64,000 nucleotides of DNA from Devosia sp. 1566 (GTDB lineage Bacteria > Pseudomonadota > Alphaproteobacteria > Rhizobiales > Devosiaceae): assembly GCF_004005995.1 (NCBI RefSeq), contig NZ_CP034767.1, forward strand, positions 2,356,001-2,420,000, written 5' to 3'. This document shows, piece after piece, positions 25,636 to 32,576 of this stretch; the stretch's first letter is position 1, and each line of letters begins with the position of its first letter. The position numbers and the translations under genes were made by a program. Under the pieces are notes generated by a model, which was given only the letters and a program-made list of their open reading frames with translations, was not told where the DNA came from and did no database searches.

Positions 25636-26964
25636 ATGATCCAGCGACGCAGCATCTTGGCCTTGGGTGTGATGGCGAGCGCCGCAGCACTAGCTTCCCC
25701 CCTGCGCGCCGAACCAGCCGTTGACGCATCAGCCTTTGGCCTCGATGGCACGTCGAGCGCCAACCAGTCCGGCGCCCTGCAGGCCGCCATCGACGCCGCC
25801 ACCGGCCTGGGGCAGCCGCTCGCCCTCCCCTCCGGTACCTACACGGTCACCGATATCCGCATCACGGCTCCCCTCCGCCTGCAGGGCTCCGGCCAGACCA
25901 TCCTGGCGCTCGCCGCCGGAGGCGACAGCATCCTTTCCATCGAGAACACCGCCGACGTCATCCTCGATGGCCTCACCTTCGCCGGCAACGGCAATGGCAC
26001 CGGCCGCAGCGATACCGGCCTCGTCCAACTGGTGGACGCCACTGACACCACGCTGCGCGATTGCCGCTTCACCGATGCCCCGGCCCAGGGCCTCCTCCTT
26101 GCGCGCAGTGCCGCTTCCATCACCGGCTGCAGCTTTTCGCGCAGCGCCGACGCCGCCATCTATTCCATCGACAGCTTGGGCCTGCTCATCTCTGGCAACC
26201 GCATCACCGGTTGCGGCAATGGCGGCATTCTGATCTGGCGCAGCGAACCGGGCTGGGATCGCTCCATCATCACCAACAATGCGGTCAGCAGCATCGACTG
26301 GCGCGACGGCGGCAATGGCCAGAACGGCAATGGCATCAACATTTTCCGCGCTGACGGCGTGATCGTTTCCGACAACCAGATCAGCGACTGCGCCTTTTCG
26401 GCGATCCGCCTCAACACGGCCAACGACACCCAGATCACCGGCAATACCTGCACCAATGGCGGCGAGATCGCGATCTATTCCGAGTTTGCCTTTGCCGGCT
26501 CGATCATCGCCAACAATCTGGTGGATGGCGCCGCCGGCGGTATTTCCATGACCAATTGGGATAATGGCGGGCGCCTCGCCATGTGCTCGGGCAATATTGT
26601 GCGCAACATCACCGCGACCTCGCGCACCAATCCCGACGTCAACCCCTATGGCATCGCCGCCGAAGCCGACGCCGTCATCTCAGGCAACATCATCGATACC
26701 GTGCCCGGCATCGGCATCGGCGTGGGCTGGGGGCCGTTCCTGCGGGATGTGCTCGTGAGTGACAATTTGATCCGCGGCACCGAGCGCGGCATCGTCGTCA
26801 GCGTCGCCGAGGGGGCCGGAGCCGCCCGGATCACCGGCAACTTGATCTCCGAAACCCTGCATCCACTCGTGGGCGCGCGCTGGAGCGAGATCGCCTCGAC
26901 GCGCCTCCAGGACGATGCGGAGCAGTTCCCGACCCTCACCGTGTCCGGCAATACGCTGCGCTAA
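25636..26964 (+). CDS. Tat-exported right-handed beta-helix repeat protein (TIGR03808-like)
   Basis: The 442-residue protein starts at ATG 25636 behind AAAGGAG. It has a twin-arginine signal (MIQRRSILALGVMASAAALA) ending near LRAEP. The rest is a parallel beta-helix with many NxI/TGN turns (SGNRITGCGNGGI, VSDNQISDCAFSAIRL, ITGNTCTNGG), as in pectate-lyase-like folds. It matches my memory of the uncharacterised TIGR03808 family of alphaproteobacteria. Its neighbourhood suggests a periplasmic polysaccharide-binding, -lyase or -epimerase role, which is inference. Confidence 0.75.
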   Translation: MIQRRSILALGVMASAAALASPLRAEPAVDASAFGLDGTSSANQSGALQAAIDAATGLGQPLALPSGTYTVTDIRITAPLRLQGSGQTILALAAGGDSILSIENTADVILDGLTFAGNGNGTGRSDTGLVQLVDATDTTLRDCRFTDAPAQGLLLARSAASITGCSFSRSADAAIYSIDSLGLLISGNRITGCGNGGILIWRSEPGWDRSIITNNAVSSIDWRDGGNGQNGNGINIFRADGVIVSDNQISDCAFSAIRLNTANDTQITGNTCTNGGEIAIYSEFAFAGSIIANNLVDGAAGGISMTNWDNGGRLAMCSGNIVRNITATSRTNPDVNPYGIAAEADAVISGNIIDTVPGIGIGVGWGPFLRDVLVSDNLIRGTERGIVVSVAEGAGAARITGNLISETLHPLVGARWSEIASTRLQDDAEQFPTLTVSGNTLR

Positions 26965-26970
26965 GCCGCC

Positions 26971-27462
26971 TCAGTACGGCGTGCCGTCCTTGTGGGTAAA
27001 ACGCCAGCCCTCGGGCGTGTGGTTGGCGACGAGGTCGTCATCGGGATAGCTGCCGACATCGCCTGGGCTGCGATCGCCGATCTCGAGATAGATCGCGGGC
27101 TCCCAGGAGCGGTTTTCCAGATGGTGGCTGATGCCGCCGGCGGCAAAGCCGGCGCACATCCCCGCCTCGAGCCGCATCTCGGTCTCGCCCGAAACTAGCC
27201 ACAGCTCGCCTTCGAGCACGTAAACGAACTCGTCCTGGCGGCTGTGCCGGTGCTGGAGGGCGCTGACCGCGCCCGGATGGAGCGTCGTGCGATTGACGCC
27301 GAAATTGCGCAACCCGAACAGATCGCCCAGCGGTTGCTTGACCCGCCCTTCCATCCGCGCCGCGAACACCGGGGGATAGTTGGAGGGCTTGGTGCGAACC
27401 GGGGCCTCGGCGGCAATGATGGCCAATGGGGTCGCCGCTCGCGGGTCTGCCTTGTCCATCAT
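26971..27462 (-). CDS. Cupin-domain protein
   Basis: The 163-residue cytoplasmic protein has one double-stranded beta-helix. The first cupin motif is GAVSALQHRHSRQDEFVYVLEG (metal ligands H, H, E) and the second is around EAGMCAGFAAGGISHHL. An AAA/GG repeat region precedes it. It follows the semialdehyde dehydrogenase gene by 17 bases on the same strand, so it is probably co-transcribed with the sugar-acid operon. It could be an isomerase, lactonase-like or sensing protein. Confidence 0.8.
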   Translation of the reverse strand: MMDKADPRAATPLAIIAAEAPVRTKPSNYPPVFAARMEGRVKQPLGDLFGLRNFGVNRTTLHPGAVSALQHRHSRQDEFVYVLEGELWLVSGETEMRLEAGMCAGFAAGGISHHLENRSWEPAIYLEIGDRSPGDVGSYPDDDLVANHTPEGWRFTHKDGTPY

Positions 27463-27479
27463 TGCCCTCCTGGGTAGGC

Positions 27480-28919
27480 CTAGCCGGCCGCGGTATAGGC
27501 GGTCTTGACCACGGTGAAGAACTCGGCCGCATACTTGCCCTGCTCGCGCGGGCCGTAGCTCGAGCCCTTGCGGCCACCAAACGGCACGTGGAAGTCGACG
27601 CCCGCCGTCGGCACATTGACCATCACCATGCCCGCTTCGGCATTGCGCTTGAAGTGGGTGGCATATTTCAGCGAGGTCGTGACGATACCCGCCGACAGGC
27701 CAAACGGGGTGTCGTTGGAAACGGCGAGCGCTTCCTCATAATCCTTGACCCGGATCACCGAAGCGACCGGCCCGAAGATTTCCTCGCGCGAAATGCGCAT
27801 CTGGTTGGTGGTTTCGGTAAAGAGCGTCGGCTGGAGAAAGTAGCCCTCGGTGTCCTTCTGGACGCGCTCGCCGCCGGCCACCAGCTTGGCGCCTTCCTGC
27901 TTGCCGATCGCGATATAGTCGGTGTCCTGCTTGAGCTGGTTGGGATCAACCACCGGTCCGATTTCGGTGTTCTTGTCCAGCGCATGGCCGACGCGCAGAT
28001 TGCGGGCGCGCTCCGCCAGACCCTCGACGAACGCATCATGGATGCCTTCGGTCACGATCACGCGCGAAGAGGCCGTGCAGCGCTGGCCGGTCGAGAAGAA
28101 CGCCGACTGCGCCACGCTTTCGATCGCGACCTTGAGGTCGGCATCGTCCAGCACCACGACCGGGTTCTTGCCGCCCATTTCGAGCTGGAACTTGCGGTTG
28201 TGCTCGATGGAAGCCGCAGCCACACGCTTGCCGGTGCCGACCGAGCCGGTGAAGCTGATGGCAGTCACATCGGGGCTGTCGAGCAGAGTCTGGCCCACGA
28301 CCGAACCCTTGCCCATGACGAGGTTGAGCACGCCCTTGGGCAGCCCCGCGCGCTGCAGGATATCGACAATGGCCCAGGTCGAACCGGGCACGAGGTCTGC
28401 CGGCTTGATCACGACGGTATTGCCATAGCAAAGCGCCGGCGCGATCTTCCAGCTCGGGATGGCAATGGGGAAGTTCCAGGGCGTGATGATGCCGATCACC
28501 CCGATGGGCTCGCGGGTGATCTCGACACCGACGCCGGGGCGCACGCTCTGGACCACTTCGCCCGTCAGGCGCAGCACTTCGCCGGCAAAAAAGTCAAAGA
28601 TCTGCCCCGCGCGGGTCACTTCGCCGATGGCTTCGGGCAGGGTCTTGCCTTCTTCCCGGCTCAGCAATTCGCCCAGTTCGGCCTTGCGGGCAAGGATCTC
28701 GTCGGCGGCCTTGCGCAAGATGGCATGGCGCTCGAGAATGCCCGAGCGCGACCAGGCGGGAAATGCCGCCTTGGCCGCAGCAATGGCCTGCTTGGTGTCT
28801 TCGGCCGAGGCGCGTGCATAAACACCCACAACTTCGGCCGTGTTGGATGGATTGATGTTCTCGGCGCCATCCGAGCCGACCCATTCGCCGTCGATCAGGT
28901 TCTGGTAGAGGTCAGTCAT
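27480..28919 (-). CDS. Alpha-ketoglutaric semialdehyde dehydrogenase (aldehyde dehydrogenase family)
   Basis: The 479-residue NAD(P)-dependent enzyme has all aldehyde dehydrogenase landmarks: PWNFP (N149), catalytic E247 in LEMGGKNPVVV and nucleophile C281 in TGQRCTASSR. The C-terminal segment VPTAGVDFHVPFGGRKGSSYG matches the alpha-ketoglutaric semialdehyde dehydrogenase subgroup as I remember it. It lies 24 bases after a FAH-family sugar-acid dehydratase gene. Together they convert a 2-keto-3-deoxy-pentonate to 2-oxoglutarate, the last steps of a Weimberg-type pathway. Confidence 0.85.
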   Translation of the reverse strand: MTDLYQNLIDGEWVGSDGAENINPSNTAEVVGVYARASAEDTKQAIAAAKAAFPAWSRSGILERHAILRKAADEILARKAELGELLSREEGKTLPEAIGEVTRAGQIFDFFAGEVLRLTGEVVQSVRPGVGVEITREPIGVIGIITPWNFPIAIPSWKIAPALCYGNTVVIKPADLVPGSTWAIVDILQRAGLPKGVLNLVMGKGSVVGQTLLDSPDVTAISFTGSVGTGKRVAAASIEHNRKFQLEMGGKNPVVVLDDADLKVAIESVAQSAFFSTGQRCTASSRVIVTEGIHDAFVEGLAERARNLRVGHALDKNTEIGPVVDPNQLKQDTDYIAIGKQEGAKLVAGGERVQKDTEGYFLQPTLFTETTNQMRISREEIFGPVASVIRVKDYEEALAVSNDTPFGLSAGIVTTSLKYATHFKRNAEAGMVMVNVPTAGVDFHVPFGGRKGSSYGPREQGKYAAEFFTVVKTAYTAAG

Positions 28920-28943
28920 GGTTTCGTGCCTTTCCGAAAAGCC

Positions 28944-30095
28944 TTAAAGCAGGTTCGCGTTGGCCAGATCGCGCAGCAGGTGGCTGGCGCCATAGGTCCA
29001 GGGCGGACATTGGGTGGACAATTGCACCCGGTTGGTGAGCTTCCCCAGCGAAGGGGTCGAGATCGACACCACATCGCCCAGCTTGTGGGTAAAACCCTTG
29101 CCGGCGCCGCCGCGATCCTTAACCGGGGCGAACATGGTGCCGAGATAGAGCACCAGGCCGTCGGGATATTGATGGTGATCCCCGATCGTGGCTGCAACCA
29201 GCGATTCCGGCGTACGCGAGATCTGGCTCATGGACGAATGGCCATCGAGTTCGAAGCCATCCTCACCTTCCACCCGCAGCGTAATCTCGGCATTGCTGAC
29301 CGTTTCGAGCGTGAAGTCGCCGCTGAAGAGGCGGATGAACGGGCCGAGCGAAGCCGAGGCATTGTTGTCCTTGGCCTTGCCCAGCAGCAGCGCCGAACGG
29401 CCTTCCACGTCGCGCAGATTGACGTCATTGCCCAGCGTCGCGCCGATGATCGCGCCCTTGCTGGTGACCACCAGCGCCACCTCGGGCTCGGGATTATTCC
29501 AGCTCGATACGGGGTGCAGACCCACATCGGCGCCATACCCCACCGAGCTCATCGGCTGGCCCTTGGTGAAGATCTCGGCGTCAGGTCCAATGCCGACTTC
29601 CAGGTACTGGCTCCACACGCCCCGCTCGATCAGCGCTGCCTTGACGCGTGCGGCCGTTTCCGAGCCCGGCACCAGTTCGGACAAGTCCGTGCCGATGAGG
29701 TCGAGAATTTCTGTGCGAAGGGAATCGGCGCGGCTTTTGTCGCCGCGTGCCTGCTCCTCGATCACGCGCTCGAGCAGGGACACCACGAAAGTGACGCCCG
29801 AAGCCTTGATCGCCTGCAGATCGATGGGTGACAACAGGCTTGCCTGGCTGGCATCGAGTTGGGGGGCATGGCTGTTGCGCAGCACCGGCTCCACGGGACC
29901 GATCGGCGTGCCACGCGCTGAACTGACATATCCCGCCGCATCTTCGCTTTCGGCAATGTCGCGCACTGTGGCAAAACCGGGCGCCGTGATGTCCAGCAGC
30001 ACGTCGTCCCGCACCGTCACCACGCGTGGATGGTTGTGTCCCGGCACTCGTGCCCGCCCCAGCAACACGCCCTCGGGATAATCCTGCCCGCTCAT
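28944..30095 (-). CDS. Fumarylacetoacetate-hydrolase-family 2-keto-3-deoxy-pentonate dehydratase (XylX-like)
   Basis: The 383-residue protein ends with the FAH fold and its metal site (NNPEPEVALVV, then GNDVNLRDVEGRSALLLGKAKD). The N-terminal third matches the layout of the Caulobacter XylX-type enzyme, which dehydrates 2-keto-3-deoxy-xylonate or -arabinonate to alpha-ketoglutaric semialdehyde. The start is ATG 30095 with GGAGGGAG upstream. A longer frame to 30290 lacks a ribosome site. It leads an operon with the semialdehyde dehydrogenase and a cupin gene. The upstream dehydrogenase and dehydratase steps are not in the window, so the entry sugar is unknown. Confidence 0.85.
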   Translation of the reverse strand: MSGQDYPEGVLLGRARVPGHNHPRVVTVRDDVLLDITAPGFATVRDIAESEDAAGYVSSARGTPIGPVEPVLRNSHAPQLDASQASLLSPIDLQAIKASGVTFVVSLLERVIEEQARGDKSRADSLRTEILDLIGTDLSELVPGSETAARVKAALIERGVWSQYLEVGIGPDAEIFTKGQPMSSVGYGADVGLHPVSSWNNPEPEVALVVTSKGAIIGATLGNDVNLRDVEGRSALLLGKAKDNNASASLGPFIRLFSGDFTLETVSNAEITLRVEGEDGFELDGHSSMSQISRTPESLVAATIGDHHQYPDGLVLYLGTMFAPVKDRGGAGKGFTHKLGDVVSISTPSLGKLTNRVQLSTQCPPWTYGASHLLRDLANANLL

Positions 30096-30281
30096 ATAAT
30101 GCTCCCTCCGCTTATGGGGTTTGACTACTCTCGAGCGCCCGCTCGCGCAAGACCTCGCGGCGCCCGAAGCGTTCGGCTGCGCTAAACGATTACCCACAGC
30201 CTTGTTCAACTTCGGTTCAGCTGTGCCGCAATACTGACGCATTGACTGGGGAAGTCTCCCCGCCCCTGATGGAGTGTTCAG

Positions 30282-30998
30282 ATGCGTCACCTTGCTGCTC
30301 TTTTGCCCCTCGCCCTCGTGGCCGGTTTTGCCCTGCCGGCCTATGCCGGAACCATCTCCATCGAAGGCCGTGGCGAAGTCACCGCCGCCCCCGATACCGC
30401 CTTCATTACCTCGGGTGTGACCACGCAGGGCGCCACCGCCCGCGAAGCGCTCGACCTAAACACCAAGGCCATGGCCGAGCTGATCACCGAGCTCAAGGCT
30501 TCGGGCATCGAGGCCCGCGACATCCAGACCTCGGGTTTCTCAGTCAGCCCCAATTATGTTTATTCCGACGAGCGCGACACCAACGGCTATACCCTGCCGC
30601 CTCGCATCGCCGGCTACCAGGTGGCCAATGTCGTGACTGTCAAGGTTCGCGCGCTCGACCAGCTCGGCGCCATTCTCGACAAGTCGGTGACCATCGGCGC
30701 CAACACCATCAATGGCGTGTCCTTCAGCGTCGAGGATCCAAGCGAATTGTTGGACGAGGCCCGTAAGGCAGCCTTTGCCGATGCCCGCACCAAGGCCGAG
30801 CTTTATGCTACTGCCGCCGGCGGTTCACTCGAGGAGATTGTCTCCATCAACGAAAGCCAGAACTTCACTGGGCCGCAGCCATTCGAGGCGCGCAGCATGG
30901 CCGCCGCAGCCCCGCAAAAGGATGTTCCTGTCGAGGCTGGCGAGCTCAGCTTCGCCATCAATGTCTCGGTGCAATGGGAACTCGACACCGACAAATAA
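30282..30998 (+). CDS. SIMPL-domain (DUF541) periplasmic protein
   Basis: The 238-residue protein has a Sec signal peptide (MRHLAALLPLALVAGFALPA, cut near AYAG). It then follows the SIMPL/DUF541 pattern: ISIEGRGEVTAAPDTAFITSGV, then REALDLNTKAMAELITELKASGIEARDIQTSGFSV in parts, and a C-terminal beta-rich end. Members such as BP26/OMP28 form channel-like oligomers in the periplasm, and some are stress related. It is convergent with the TauE-type gene. Confidence 0.9.
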   Translation: MRHLAALLPLALVAGFALPAYAGTISIEGRGEVTAAPDTAFITSGVTTQGATAREALDLNTKAMAELITELKASGIEARDIQTSGFSVSPNYVYSDERDTNGYTLPPRIAGYQVANVVTVKVRALDQLGAILDKSVTIGANTINGVSFSVEDPSELLDEARKAAFADARTKAELYATAAGGSLEEIVSINESQNFTGPQPFEARSMAAAAPQKDVPVEAGELSFAINVSVQWELDTDK

Positions 30999-31031
30999 GA
31001 ATCCCACTCTCCTCTCGCGAGGGGTATGGGC

Positions 31032-31068
31032 GATGGGGGCGGACCACCGTAGTCAAACCGCCCCCATC
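31032..31068. terminator. Long stem between convergent SIMPL and TauE-type genes
   Basis: GATGGGGGCGG (31032-31042) pairs perfectly with CCGCCCCCATC (31058-31068) with a 15-base loop in the 73-base gap. It could serve both transcripts. There is no strong U-run. Confidence 0.5.
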
Positions 31069-31071
31069 AAC

Positions 31072-31902
31072 CTATCCAGCCAACACCTTCCAGAGCATGT
31101 TGAGCCCGACCAGCACCAGGAACGCCGCGAACAGATAGCGCAGCGTTTTTTGGTCCAGCCGATGCGCCAGCGCCGCCCCATAGGGCGCGAACACTGCTGC
31201 AAGCGTTCCCACCAGCACCAGCGCGACCAGGTTGATGTAGCCCAGGCTGAGTGGGGGCAGGCCCGGCACGCCCCAGCCCGAAATGATAAAGCCCAGCGTT
31301 CCCGAGACGGCGATGGCCACCCCGATCGCCGCTGAGGTCCCGACCGCGGCATGCATGGTGGCACCAAAGGCGACCAGCGTTGGCACGGTGAGCGAGCCGC
31401 CCCCGATCCCCATTAGCGCGGAATTATAGCCAACAATGCTGGCCGCGATCCGGTGCACCAAGCGCGAGCCGTTCAGGTGCCCCATCAAGCGGGTCTGCCA
31501 GCTGGACACAATATTGGCGGCGATCAGAAAGGCCATCACCGCAAAAACGATCCGCAAGGCATCGCCGGAAAATAACCCCGCCATCAAACCACCCAGGAAT
31601 GTCCCCGCGACAATGAATGGCACCCAAAGCTTGAGCGTCGGCACATCCAGCGCCCCACGCGCCAGATGCGCCCGTGCGCTCATCAGGCCGGTGGGAATAA
31701 TGATGGCGAGCGAGGTACCCACCGCGGCGTGCTGCACCACATCGGCATCGAACCCTAGCAGGAGCAGCGCATTGCTCAATGCCGGCACGATGATGGCACC
31801 ACCCCCGATCCCCAGCAGACCCGCGGCAAGGCCGGAGAACACCCCGGTCACCATGAGGCCCAGTACGAAGGGCCAGTACCCGACCAGTTCAGTCCAGGCC
31901 AT
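31072..31902 (-). CDS. TauE/SafE-family membrane transporter
   Basis: The 276-residue protein has seven or eight membrane helices and the TauE/SafE (sulfite exporter) duplicated signature: GLAAGLLGIGGGAIIVPAL near the start and VGYNSALMGIGGGSLTVPTL in the middle. The start ATG 31902 overlaps the stop of the YjbQ-type gene by one base (TGATG), giving translational coupling. Substrate is probably an anion such as sulfite, sulfoacetate or another sulfur compound, by family knowledge only. Confidence 0.88.
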   Translation of the reverse strand: MAWTELVGYWPFVLGLMVTGVFSGLAAGLLGIGGGAIIVPALSNALLLLGFDADVVQHAAVGTSLAIIIPTGLMSARAHLARGALDVPTLKLWVPFIVAGTFLGGLMAGLFSGDALRIVFAVMAFLIAANIVSSWQTRLMGHLNGSRLVHRIAASIVGYNSALMGIGGGSLTVPTLVAFGATMHAAVGTSAAIGVAIAVSGTLGFIISGWGVPGLPPLSLGYINLVALVLVGTLAAVFAPYGAALAHRLDQKTLRYLFAAFLVLVGLNMLWKVLAG

Positions 31903-32324
31903 CAGCGCTCTCCTGACAGGTGCAGCACGACCTCCCGCCAATGCGGGCGGCGGCGGTGCTCGAACAAAAACAAGCCCTGCCAGGTCCCGAATACCGGGGC
32001 GCCGCCCATCACCGGAATACCGATCGAGGTCTGGGTAAGGGCAGTGCGCAGATGCGCCGGCATATCGTCGGGACCCTCGGCGGTATGCACCAGCCAATCC
32101 ATGCCCTCGGGCACCAGCCGCTCAAAATAGCCCTGCATGTCGGTTTGCACATCCGGATCGGCATTTTCCCCGATCAGCAGCGAGCATGAAGTATGCCGGC
32201 AAAACACGGTCAGCAGCCCCGTGCCGACCTCAGCGCGCGTGACCACGTCCCGAGCCTTGGCGGTGAACTCGTAAAGCCCCTGCCCCTGGGTCGGGATCGT
32301 CAGCGTTTCAATGATCTGGTGCAT
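31902..32324 (-). CDS. YjbQ family protein (UPF0047)
   Basis: The 140-residue protein has the family features: a beta-barrel start (IETLTIPTQGQGLYEFTAKA), the HTSCSLLIGENADPDVQTD motif with conserved His, and the C-terminal GTWQGLFLFEHRRRPH. Members show weak thiamine-phosphate-synthase activity in some bacteria, but the cellular role is unclear. The chosen ATG 32324 gives the family length of about 140; an ATG 33 bases earlier is possible. It is coupled to the TauE-type gene. Confidence 0.88.
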   Translation of the reverse strand: MHQIIETLTIPTQGQGLYEFTAKARDVVTRAEVGTGLLTVFCRHTSCSLLIGENADPDVQTDMQGYFERLVPEGMDWLVHTAEGPDDMPAHLRTALTQTSIGIPVMGGAPVFGTWQGLFLFEHRRRPHWREVVLHLSGER

Positions 32325-32437
32325 GCAAGGTCCACGAGCCTGTTCCCGCCCTAGCATGGCGCCCGTCGCGCCGCCACTGGCCTACGCCGCAATCGCGCCA
32401 TCTTTGGCTTCAAGACAGTAAGCCGCAGCGCTCTGGT

Positions 32438-32462
32438 GGAACCACCCCTAAGCCCCGGCGTT
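32438..32462 (+). promoter_or_regulatory. EcfG-type general-stress promoter upstream of the OmpA-domain gene
   Basis: GGAAC (32438-32442), 16 bases, CGTT (32459-32462) is a perfect match to the alphaproteobacterial EcfG consensus GGAAC-N16/17-CGTT. The predicted transcription start is near 32469, leaving a leader of about 108 bases before the ATG at 32577. Confidence 0.65.
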
Positions 32463-32576
32463 GCGGGCCTTGCGGGGATAAGAGCATCATCCAGCCAGCT
32501 GTCGTTTCGTTCAGAAGCCGTTCATCTGAGATGCTGATGCTTGATGCCAACATTAAAAATTAAAGGAAAAACAGCA

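Noticed and set aside
27426..29831. 801-residue open frame on the plus strand
   Set aside because: It lies wholly opposite the cupin, semialdehyde dehydrogenase and FAH-family genes. It is rich in Arg, Gly, His and Ala, as expected of antisense frames in high-GC DNA, and shows no domain.
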